From Dehalococcoidales bacterium (lineage in GTDB: Bacteria; Chloroflexota; Dehalococcoidia; Dehalococcoidales; Fen-1064): a stretch of DNA of 8,406 bases. The DNA lies in NCBI GenBank assembly GCA_016929875.1, contig JAFGHZ010000134.1, positions 1-8,406 of the forward strand. The letters run 5' to 3'. The translations under genes were made by a program, and so were the position numbers. The notes beneath the pieces were generated by a model. The model was not told the origin of the DNA. It worked only from the letters and a program-made list of their open reading frames with translations, and searched no databases. Within the stretch, counting starts at the first letter, position 1, and every line of letters begins with the position of its first letter. Positions 1 to 6,400 of this stretch are shown here, in pieces.

Positions 1-864
1 ACCGCCTACGACCTGGATGATTTCGGGTTCTACGAAGAAGACGATACGATTTACGGACTGGGCACCGCCGACATGAAATCCGGCTGTGCCGCGATGATAG
101 AAGCTTTCACTGCACTCCAGCAAACGGGAGACAAATCGCATCCGGTCGGGCTTGCTCTGGTGGTCGGTGAAGAAGAAGATAACAGCGGCGCTAAAACCCT
201 GGCACGCGAGTACAGCTTCCCATGGGCACTGGTCGGTGAGCCGACCAACCTGAAGGCTTGCCTGAGCCACTACGGCTATCTGGAAGTACTTCTGCGGACA
301 CATGGTAAAAGGGCACACTCGTCGATGCCGGAACTCGGACAAAATGCCATCGAGACAATGCTAAAACTTCTTCTCCGCACGACGGCTTATGCTACCGCCA
401 GCCCACACGGACTGGTCTATAACATCAGAGAGCTTTCCGGCTTTCCGAGCGGGTTTGTCGTTCCGGATACCTGCGAAGCCTACATCGACCTGCATCTGCC
501 GCCCAACTCGAAAATCGATACCCTCAAAACGGAACTGGAACAGCTCATCGAGACCGCCCGTAAAGAAATCCCCGGATTGAATACCGTCCTCAGATTCGAA
601 GAGGCGCACGTCGGTTACAGCATTTCACTGGAAAGGCCTCTCGTTAAAAAACTGCAGGGGGTTTTTCAGAAGATGTCGCTTCCCTGGGAACCTCAGGACT
701 TCCGCAGTCATTCGGATGCCAATATCCTCTGGACCGACGGGGTCGACCCTATCATTTTAGGTCCGGGACGTCTGGAAAAGGCCCACGCGCCGGAAGAATC
801 GGTGAGTTTCAAGCAGGTTCTGCAGGCGGCACAAATTTATCTGGATTTTGCGCAGACCGTCTAG
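1..864 (+). CDS. M20-family zinc peptidase/deacylase (ArgE/DapE-like), 5' partial
   Basis: The reading frame is open from base 1, so the gene starts upstream; 287 C-terminal residues are visible. M20 metallohydrolases cut amide bonds in N-acyl amino acids or small peptides in the cytoplasm with a two-zinc site. Visible motifs, numbered from base 1: the TADMKSG block with the bridging Asp24; GEEEDNSG, where Glu57/Glu58 fit the catalytic base and a zinc ligand; Glu80 in VGEPTN; His106 in GKRAHSSMPELG, the dimerisation or lid-domain histidine; and the last zinc-ligand His262 in KAHAPEE. The HxD zinc motif expected first would lie outside the window. ATG at 73 sits inside the DMKSG motif, so it is not the start. 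The gene meets the malic enzyme tail to tail, 2 bp apart. Substrate cannot be fixed: N-acetylornithine, succinyl-diaminopimelate, LysW-lysine and dipeptides are all possible. Family is secure, specificity is not. Confidence 0.93.
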   Translation, partial: TAYDLDDFGFYEEDDTIYGLGTADMKSGCAAMIEAFTALQQTGDKSHPVGLALVVGEEEDNSGAKTLAREYSFPWALVGEPTNLKACLSHYGYLEVLLRTHGKRAHSSMPELGQNAIETMLKLLLRTTAYATASPHGLVYNIRELSGFPSGFVVPDTCEAYIDLHLPPNSKIDTLKTELEQLIETARKEIPGLNTVLRFEEAHVGYSISLERPLVKKLQGVFQKMSLPWEPQDFRSHSDANILWTDGVDPIILGPGRLEKAHAPEESVSFKQVLQAAQIYLDFAQTV

Positions 865-866
865 TT

Positions 867-2249
867 TCACATATCGAGCGGGTAGCGCAGTTCGGTATCT
901 TCGAAATAGTCCTCGTCCATCTGGCGCTGTGCCGCACCGGATTCCATCGCCGCGCGGGCGACACTCTTCGTTACCGCCAGATGAACTTTGGGGTCCAGCG
1001 GACTGGGAATCAGTTCGCCTTTCGGGGCGGCACCGGCAACTGCCATGATTGCCGCGCGGTACATCTCCCAGTTGATTTTCTTCGCTCCGGCATCCAGTGT
1101 CCCGCGCCAGATTCCCGGGTAGCCGACAAGGTTATTGACGGTCCTGCCGTCGGTCGCAATCGCCGCGCCCGCCGCCATCGCCTGGTCGGGCATAATTTCA
1201 GGGAACGGGTTCGTCAACGCAAAAATTATCTGCCCTTTTCTAATCATCTCCGGTTTAATCAGGCCGCTCACCCCGGAGGTGCAAATCACGATGTCCGCCT
1301 TCTTCATAATTTCATCGAAGTTCGCGGCGATACCCCCTCTGGAGACATGTCTCTGAATACTCGCTTCCGTTCTCGCTGTCCCTAGCGTCGGATTACCGGT
1401 AAAGCGCCGGATGAATTCCCCGATAATAAGCCCGGCCGCGCCCAATCCGATCATGCCGATTTTCGCTTTCCCGAGTTCGATACCGGCGATTTTACAGGCA
1501 TTGATGAGGGAGCCGATAACCACGACGGCCGTCCCCTGCTGGTCGTCCTGCATCACCGGGATGTCCAGCTCTTTCTCCAGCCTCTCCTCGATTTCGAAAC
1601 ACCGCGGCGAGGCAAAATCCTCCATATGAATCGCTCCGAAGGTGGGCGCGATGTGTTTGATGGTGGCAATCACTTCTTCCGTATCGGTGGTGTCCAGCAG
1701 GATGGGAATACCGCGGACGCCCGCGAACTGGTACATCAGTGCCGACTTCCCTTCCATTACCGGCATCCCCGCGACCGCGCCGATGTTCCCCAGGCCCAGT
1801 ATTGCCGTGCCGTCGGTGACAATCGCGATGGTGTAAGGAATGCTGGTGTAGTGGTCTTTCCATTCGGGATGGGCTTGAATCAGCTTGCACACCTCGGCGA
1901 CGCCCGGCGTATAGACCTTCCGCAGGTCGCTGATGGAATCGACGGGCACGGTACCGGTCATCCCGATTTTACCGTTCTGGTGGAGCTTGAGGATATCGTC
2001 CATCACCCTCACGATAGTAACATCTTTTAACGCGGAGAGCCGTTCCAGCAGTTTCGTCAGCGCGTCTGCGTCGGCAAGCCTGACCTCGATATCGCTGACG
2101 GCATAGTGCCTGCCTTTGTGCACGACGGAAACCTTATCGATACGGGCGTTCTCCCGATTGATTGCATCAATCAGCCTGTCATTTATACCGGATTTGTTCG
2201 GAAATTTGCACCGCAGGGTCCTGATGATTCCGCCTTCAGTATTGCTCAT
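867..2249 (-). CDS. NAD(P)-dependent malic enzyme with N-terminal ACT domain
   Basis: The product, 460 residues from the ATG at 2249, oxidatively decarboxylates malate to pyruvate in the cytoplasm. An ACT domain (about residues 8-85), a small-molecule-binding regulatory module, precedes the catalytic part and suggests allosteric control, perhaps by an amino acid. The malic N-domain shows Tyr113 in YTPGVAEVCKL, Lys168 in MEGKSALM, the metal ligands Glu210-Asp211 in HMEDF, and Asp235 in MQDDQQGTA. The NAD(P) domain has the Rossmann motif GLGAAG (268-273), then ICTSGVSG and TNPFPEIMPDQA. It is shorter than the roughly 760-residue MaeB type and lacks a phosphotransacetylase domain. GTG at 2255 is also in frame, but the AAGG at 2261-2258 lies 8 nt before ATG 2249 and only 2 nt before the GTG, so the ATG is preferred. 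The usual FHDDQHGT block reads MQDDQQGT here. The promoter is at 2295-2324. Cofactor preference is not decidable. Confidence 0.95.
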   Translation of the reverse strand: MSNTEGGIIRTLRCKFPNKSGINDRLIDAINRENARIDKVSVVHKGRHYAVSDIEVRLADADALTKLLERLSALKDVTIVRVMDDILKLHQNGKIGMTGTVPVDSISDLRKVYTPGVAEVCKLIQAHPEWKDHYTSIPYTIAIVTDGTAILGLGNIGAVAGMPVMEGKSALMYQFAGVRGIPILLDTTDTEEVIATIKHIAPTFGAIHMEDFASPRCFEIEERLEKELDIPVMQDDQQGTAVVVIGSLINACKIAGIELGKAKIGMIGLGAAGLIIGEFIRRFTGNPTLGTARTEASIQRHVSRGGIAANFDEIMKKADIVICTSGVSGLIKPEMIRKGQIIFALTNPFPEIMPDQAMAAGAAIATDGRTVNNLVGYPGIWRGTLDAGAKKINWEMYRAAIMAVAGAAPKGELIPSPLDPKVHLAVTKSVARAAMESGAAQRQMDEDYFEDTELRYPLDM

Positions 2250-2290
2250 AATCACTACCTTATTGTCATGTTCATATTCTTAAAACCAAG

Positions 2291-2326
2291 TTGAATTATA
2301 TTCTTTTCCGGGAAATACCGTCAACG
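2291..2326. repeat. 36-bp promoter-bearing repeat, copy 1
   Basis: This stretch matches 3067-3102 in the same orientation at 35 of 36 positions (G2311 against T3087). Similarity stops abruptly on both sides. It contains the whole -35/-10 pair of the malic enzyme promoter, including the spacer, so the shared sequence is longer than promoter function alone would need. Confidence 0.85.
2295..2324 (-). promoter_or_regulatory. Sigma-70 promoter of the malic enzyme gene
   Basis: Read on the minus strand there is a -35 TTGACG (2324-2319), an 18-bp spacer and a perfect -10 TATAAT (2300-2295). Transcription would begin near 2288, giving a leader of about 40 nt before ATG 2249. The hexamers, spacing and position make this a strong call. 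The promoter lies inside a 36-bp sequence that recurs at 3067-3102. Confidence 0.75.
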
Positions 2327-2335
2327 CTATATATC

Positions 2336-2365
2336 GTCATTCTCTGCGTAAGCAGGGAATCCATC
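2336..2365 (+). repeat. GNRA-looped hairpin repeat, copy A
   Basis: ATTCTCTGC (2339-2347) pairs with GCAGGGAAT (2352-2360) through 9 bp including one G-U, closing a GTAA loop. The flanks GTC and CCATC are those of the dispersed GTCATTCCCGCGAAAGCGGGAATCC type of small repeat seen in many genomes. The core resembles the neisserial dRS3 pattern (ATTCCC-N8-GGGAAT), though here it is longer and has one T for C. Confidence 0.6.
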
Positions 2366-2398
2366 CACTCTCATTTGCGAAATAATCAAAACCATAAT

Positions 2399-2426
2399 GT
2401 CATTCTCGTGAAAACGGGAATCCATC
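2399..2426 (+). repeat. GNRA-looped hairpin repeat, copy B
   Basis: ATTCTCGT (2402-2409) pairs with ACGGGAAT (2414-2421), 8 bp including one G-U, around a GAAA loop. It has the same GTC and CCATC flanks as copy A, 63 bp away. The inner stem pairs differ from copy A but remain complementary. Confidence 0.6.
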
Positions 2427-2460
2427 AAACACTTATCGGAGAAATATCAAAAAACTGTAG

Positions 2461-2497
2461 GAAAACAACGAAGGCTGAGGATATCCTCAGCCTTCGT
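2461..2497 (-). terminator. Rho-independent terminator of the zinc-ribbon gene
   Basis: Bases 2468-2497 are a perfect 30-bp palindrome, GC-rich in its arms (GAAGGCTGAGG against CCTCAGCCTTC). On the minus strand it is followed by TTGTTTTCC (2467-2459). It lies 21 bp past the stop codon of the zinc-ribbon gene. On the plus strand the hairpin is followed by GTTTACTTC, a weaker tract, so the minus orientation is preferred. Confidence 0.8.
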
Positions 2498-2518
2498 GTT
2501 TACTTCAAACGATTCAGT

Positions 2519-2836
2519 CTATCTGCTGACTCTTACTTTGCGGTAGCAATCACTGCAATATACCGGTCTGCCCTCACGGGGTTCGAAAGGTACCTGAGTG
2601 TCTTTGCCACATTCAGAGCATTTTACAGAGAACATTTCACGCCTGGGAGCATAGCTGGAACTATTGCCGTAACTGTTGCTTCCGGTCCGCGTTGCTTTTC
2701 TTGCCTGACGGCATGTCGGACAACGCTTGGGCTCATTAGTATAGCCTCTAGACGCAAATTGTTCCTGCTCATCAGCGCTGAAAGTAAAAGAAGTGCCGCA
2801 GTCGGAACACTGAATGGTCTTATCCTGATAACTCAT
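2519..2836 (-). CDS. Small double zinc-ribbon protein (CxxC-x17-CxxC family)
   Basis: This 105-residue soluble protein has two predicted zinc ribbons. The first is Cys10-x2-Cys13 with Cys39-x2-Cys42, resembling the 'probable zinc-ribbon' family; the second is Cys73-x2-Cys76-x17-Cys94-x2-Cys97 with the typical VPFEPREGRPVYC stretch. They are joined by a Ser/Asn/Tyr-rich linker (about residues 50-64). Such proteins are common in Chloroflexota and candidate-phylum genomes and have no established function; nucleic-acid or ribosome contact is a guess from the basic C-terminus (RKVRVSR). The start is firm: AGGAGG (2849-2844) stands 7 nt before ATG 2836. An 11-bp inverted repeat covers the SD and start codon. 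A promoter is likely at 2950-2978, and a strong terminator follows at 2461-2497, so the gene is probably monocistronic. There is no signal peptide or membrane segment. Confidence 0.88.
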   Translation of the reverse strand: MSYQDKTIQCSDCGTSFTFSADEQEQFASRGYTNEPKRCPTCRQARKATRTGSNSYGNSSSYAPRREMFSVKCSECGKDTQVPFEPREGRPVYCSDCYRKVRVSR

Positions 2837-2884
2837 TGGATGACCTCCTTTTTCAATATTTGGTTTGAATTTGGGTCATCCAAT
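2835..2884 (-). promoter_or_regulatory. Start-site hairpin that could mask SD and AUG of the zinc-ribbon gene
   Basis: ATTGGATGACC (2835-2845) and GGTCATCCAAT (2874-2884) are perfect 11-bp inverted repeats, with a twelfth G-U pair possible (2834 with 2885). In the minus-strand mRNA the downstream arm contains the whole AUG and the last GG of AGGAGG. A nested 5-bp stem (2852-2856 with 2865-2869) could shorten the 28-nt loop. This is the layout of a translation-blocking hairpin such as an RNA thermometer or a protein-binding leader. That it regulates is an inference. Confidence 0.6.
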
Positions 2885-2949
2885 ACAGAGGGATACATAT
2901 AAGTAATCTACTGAAATGATAATAACCTAAACTATAACCAGTTACACTA

Positions 2950-2978
2950 ATCATATACTAACCGGGGACACATTACAA
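2950..2978 (-). promoter_or_regulatory. Candidate promoter of the zinc-ribbon gene
   Basis: On the minus strand there is a -35-like TTGTAA (2978-2973, 4 of 6), a 17-bp spacer and a -10-like TATGAT (2955-2950, 5 of 6). Transcription would start near 2943, giving a leader of about 107 nt that includes both arms of the start-site hairpin. The stronger promoter-like repeat at 3071-3100 also faces this gene and could serve instead. Confidence 0.45.
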
Positions 2979-3066
2979 CTTCAGGCTCAAACATCAGCGA
3001 TTAACATCCCATCGGATTGTAATATCTGTGTGCGAATCGCTATACACCCAATTTTTTCGACATCGA

Positions 3067-3102
3067 TTGAATTATATTCTTTTCCGTGAAATACCGTCAA
3101 CG
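3067..3102. repeat. 36-bp promoter-bearing repeat, copy 2
   Basis: This is the second copy of the 2291-2326 sequence, same orientation, one mismatch (T3087). On the minus strand it keeps -35 TTGACG (3100-3095), an 18-bp spacer and -10 TATAAT (3076-3071), pointing towards the zinc-ribbon gene about 230 bp away. Whether it is an active promoter or a passive dispersed repeat cannot be told from sequence. Confidence 0.8.
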
Positions 3103-3110
3103 GTAGGGAA

Positions 3111-3215
3111 TATGCATTTTCCTTACCCTTCTCTTGAGGGCTTGTCCTTGAGCGACGTCGAATAGGGGAGAGGAAAGACTTGTCCTGAGCAAAGCGAACG
3201 GAGTGAGGGTGAAAA
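3111..3215. repeat. REP-like dispersed repeat block
   Basis: Two direct sub-repeats, CTTGTCCTTGAGC (3141-3153) and CTTGTCCTGAGC (3179-3190), differ by one T. An imperfect inverted pair, TTTCCTTACCC (3118-3128) and the complement of GGGGAGAGGAAA (3165-3176), surrounds the first. The string CTTGTCCTGAGC followed by a GAACGGAGTGAGGGTGAAA tail resembles non-coding palindromic repeats common in GC-rich bacterial genomes. The 66-codon minus-strand ORF across it (3097-3297) is repeat-derived, not a gene. Confidence 0.5.
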
Positions 3216-3230
3216 TCATATCCCCACTTC

Positions 3231-3254
3231 CATTCCAGCGGAAGCTGGAATCCA
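3231..3254 (+). repeat. GNRA-looped hairpin repeat, copy C
   Basis: ATTCCAGC (3232-3239) pairs perfectly with GCTGGAAT (3244-3251) around a GGAA loop and is followed by CCA as in copies A and B. The inner pairs differ from both other copies yet stay complementary. Confidence 0.55.
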
Positions 3255-3396
3255 GAGAACTATCAAGGTCTGTTAGTGGAACTCCGATAACTGACACACC
3301 ACAAAAAGGTTGACTATTGTCTTAAGCTATGAACAGTGGTAAAATTGGCGTACCAAAAAGATTCTTTTGGGATAAGTTGGAAGCAGTTTAATTAAT

Positions 3397-3444
3397 ATGA
3401 CGCTTAATGAATCTGATACCCGTGCAAATGGGCTTTCCCCTTGA
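3397..3444 (+). pseudogene. Possible remnant of a type I restriction HsdR N-terminus
   Basis: ATG at 3397 opens 15 codons reading MTLNESDTRANGLSP before TGA at 3442. The first ten residues fit the start typical of HsdR-type restriction subunits, which often begin with an xLNExDTRA block followed by a IDP-x-L stretch. Here the match ends at residue 10. No other piece of a restriction gene is visible nearby. If real, a deletion or the arrival of the large gene removed the rest. The match is short, so it is tentative; the family resemblance is from memory. Confidence 0.3.
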
Positions 3445-3495
3445 TAGTGAACTAGCAAAACCATTATTGACGAAATATACAGGTGAGGAGATGAG

Positions 3496-6400
3496 ATGAT
3501 AAGAGTGCATCTTATTCAAATGTTTTATAATCTCTCTTACTATGACATAGGTTATGACCTATTGGAGGAATCAGCACCTCTATTTGACTCCGTATATGCT
3601 TTGGGACATTTACGTCAAATCGATCCAGTTAGCAATTTACTTTCTGCTCAAAAAGCTTCTTATATTGAGCAATTATCAAATAAGGTGGAATCTATTCTTC
3701 ATTGGAGCTGTGGCAGAAAAGCAAATATTATTGTTTTTCCGGAATATTCAATACCGGCAGATGTTTTACCAAACATTCTTCAAAGTTGCAAGAAATATCC
3801 TCGTATCATCATAGCAGGAACCCACAGAGTGAGACTGACGGAACACTCAAAAGCGATTTATCGAGCAATTGGTTTGAACCTTGATGAAAAATACAATGGG
3901 ACTGCCGTATCGCCAATTTTTTTGCCTAATGGTAAAGTGCAGTGTGCTTTTAAACAATCGAAGTCCAAATGGGAACCGAATCTAGCCGTACCCACGCAAG
4001 CAGAGAGTTCCGTCTTTCAATCTGAATTATTAGGGACGCAGGTGAGGTTTGCGGTTGCTCCATGTATTGACTGCCTACAAATGACTACTCTAGCTCCTTT
4101 CTGGTCACAAAGAGCTACGAAACCTAACCTCGTTGTATGTCCTTCAATATCACCAAGCGTAGACTTATTCAATTCTCTTGGTAATAACCTAGCCGCAAAT
4201 GAAGTTTTATTTGCATACTGTAATTCAGCGCTGTTCGGAGGCACTCAATACAATATACAGAATGATTGGATTAAATATCTGCCTGGAGATCAGATTCATA
4301 ATACACCCGTCTCGAAAAATAGGGAATCAATATTGGAGCTCGATGTTAATTTAGATTCATATTGTTTTAAAAAAGGAACTGTAATTACTGAAACGCCATG
4401 CAGATCTCCGAGGGAATTTTTTATTACATACCCAAACAATAATAGATGGTTAGGCTACTATAAGTCACTATCTAAAGAAATATTGGAAGCACTAAACCAA
4501 GCTATGCCTTCAGATGCAATAGAATGGATTGATACAGCCCTGAGCGAACAGAGTGTTGATTTACCAGAACATATTATTTCAAGACTCAAAGAGGTCAGAC
4601 ATCGTTATTTACCTTTGTTTTCAGGGGATATAGACGTGATTAGAGAAAACTTGGATCTAGCTATTATGGGAGAGAATATTATTGCTCCTAACAATTACTT
4701 TGCACAGAGGATAAGTGATGCCATAACTTTAGCGACAGGATTAATTCCGACTGTAAAAGACACAAAATCGACTGATTTGTTATTGAGTTCTATCAAAGTG
4801 CTGAAAGAACAAGAATCCTTGTTTGTAGCAGATATAAATCAAACTAAAGAAGTCGGGGGGATTCCGATTGATCTCGAAGCCAGATTGTCTCAGTTTAGAT
4901 ATGTTCCTTCCGAGTCTTTATTGGCCTCCTTTCAGGATCGGGGTACAGAGCAAAATGATTTTAGAGAAACAATTGCACGAGCATCTGAGAAGGTTATCGC
5001 AGTTACAGGGATGCCGGGTATTGGAAAGACGGAAGTGATGAGAACTGTATTTTTAAAACAGTTGACTGACTGGACTCCAATTTGGATTAATGTTTCCGAA
5101 GGAAGTAGTGTATCCCGCATGGTGGCAGAGATAGGTAACAAATTTGGCATCGCTATGGATCCAGATTCCTTAGACACTGTTACAATTGGGGTGTTCCGTC
5201 AAAAACTCAGTAAGATATTCGACGCTTTTTTTGAATTACAATGTCACGCTTTGGTAATTGATGATTTAATGAGTTTGCGTCTTAATTCACGTGATTATCA
5301 TCAATTACTCACATTGATTGAGGAGGCAACAACCTATAAAAAATTCAAAGGAAGCAGGATATTTTTATTAAGTAGTGTTTCCTCCCCCCTTTTGCAGCGG
5401 GCAGGAGTCGCGCATGTACACCTTCGAGGAATAGAAGAAAGACATATTCGGCGTGTCATTGAATATCAACTAAGGGCAGCCCGTACGTTAAAAGGAGAAA
5501 CATTACCTGACATACCTCAAAAACTATTGGATTTTATCGGGGGGCATCCTTTAGCAGCAAAATTAATTGCAGAGGCCAGTAAAGGTAACTTGGTAAAATT
5601 GGCTCAAGATGCAGATCTGGTGGGTAATGTGCCAAAAATAAAAGACTGTGTCCTGCCTAAAATAGAACTCGAATCGGATCAGGAAAAGGCTTTACAGCAA
5701 TTGGCTGTTTTCAGAATACCTATAAAAGATAAATATATTACAAATATCCTTGATGAGACATTGATTCAAAAATTGGTTTCCAAAGCTCTAGTTGATTTTG
5801 ATGGATCGACATATTCAGTTCATCCTATCATCAGGGACTATTACTATAAACAGATCCCCAATCATACACGCATAATAATGCATAGGATCGCGGTCAATTA
5901 TTACGATTCCACCGCAGGACGACTTAGACCAGGATTTGATAACACATCATTTTACGAACTTATTCACCATTTAGCATTATGCGGAGATCTAAAACGTCTT
6001 GCAGATATTAGTGCGCATAATTTTGACGAACTATTTTCTTCAGCGAGGGCACTTTATAGTGAAGGAGATTATGAAAAAGCACTGCAATTATTTGTCACAT
6101 TATCTGAAATGAGACCGAAAGAACCGTCCGTTTGGGCTTGCATAGGAAGGTGTTATGGCCGCAAATATCAGTGGACTGATTGCGATGAATCGTTTCAGAA
6201 GGCAATTACAATAGCGGAACATTTAAAACAATCAACATGGTGGATACATAGGGACTGGGGACATATCGTTTTACGTTACAAGAGTGCAACAGAAGCACAG
6301 CAACATCTAGATGAGTCTAAGAAAAGCGGAGGGAAGGATAACCCTTCAGTGATTGCTTCTGAGGCTTTCATTGCGTGGCAGGATAACGTTGCTGAAGGGA

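Larger units (their letters stand above)
2885..3495. other. Gene-poor repeat-rich region left of the island gene
   Basis: No gene longer than about 20 codons is credible here. From left to right it holds the candidate promoter of the zinc-ribbon gene, the second 36-bp promoter-bearing repeat (3067-3102), a REP-like repeat block (3111-3215), a GNRA-looped hairpin (3231-3254), a 20-codon ORF (3329-3391) and a 15-codon ORF resembling an HsdR N-terminus (3397-3444). The last 50 bp lead into the SD of the large gene. I found no convincing plus-strand promoter: TTGACT at 3310-3315 has no -10 at proper distance, and TTGATA at 3441-3446 has only weak -10 candidates. Confidence 0.6.

Noticed and set aside
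73..75. ATG as the start of the M20 gene
   Set aside because: The upstream frame is open to base 1 and this Met lies inside the conserved DMKSG metal-binding motif, so the gene begins before the window.
981..2030. Several 64-134-codon plus-strand ORFs over the malic enzyme
   Set aside because: They are high-GC antisense shadows of a clearly conserved gene.
2250..2255. GTG start of the malic enzyme at 2255
   Set aside because: The AAGG ribosome site is only 2 nt from the GTG but 8 nt from the ATG at 2249.
2291..2902. 203-codon plus-strand ORF
   Set aside because: It runs through the hairpin repeats and terminator and is antisense to the zinc-ribbon gene. It has no protein-like features.
2336..3254. 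CRISPR array
   Set aside because: Three hairpin repeats exist, but spacing is irregular (33 bp and about 800 bp), repeats diverge in the stem, and no cas genes are present.
3097..3297. 66-codon minus-strand ORF
   Set aside because: It is made entirely of the REP-like block and hairpin repeat and has no ribosome site.
3310..3345. Promoter TTGACT...TAAAAT for the island gene
   Set aside because: The spacing is 24 bp, too long for sigma-70; the alternative TATGAA is only 12 bp away.
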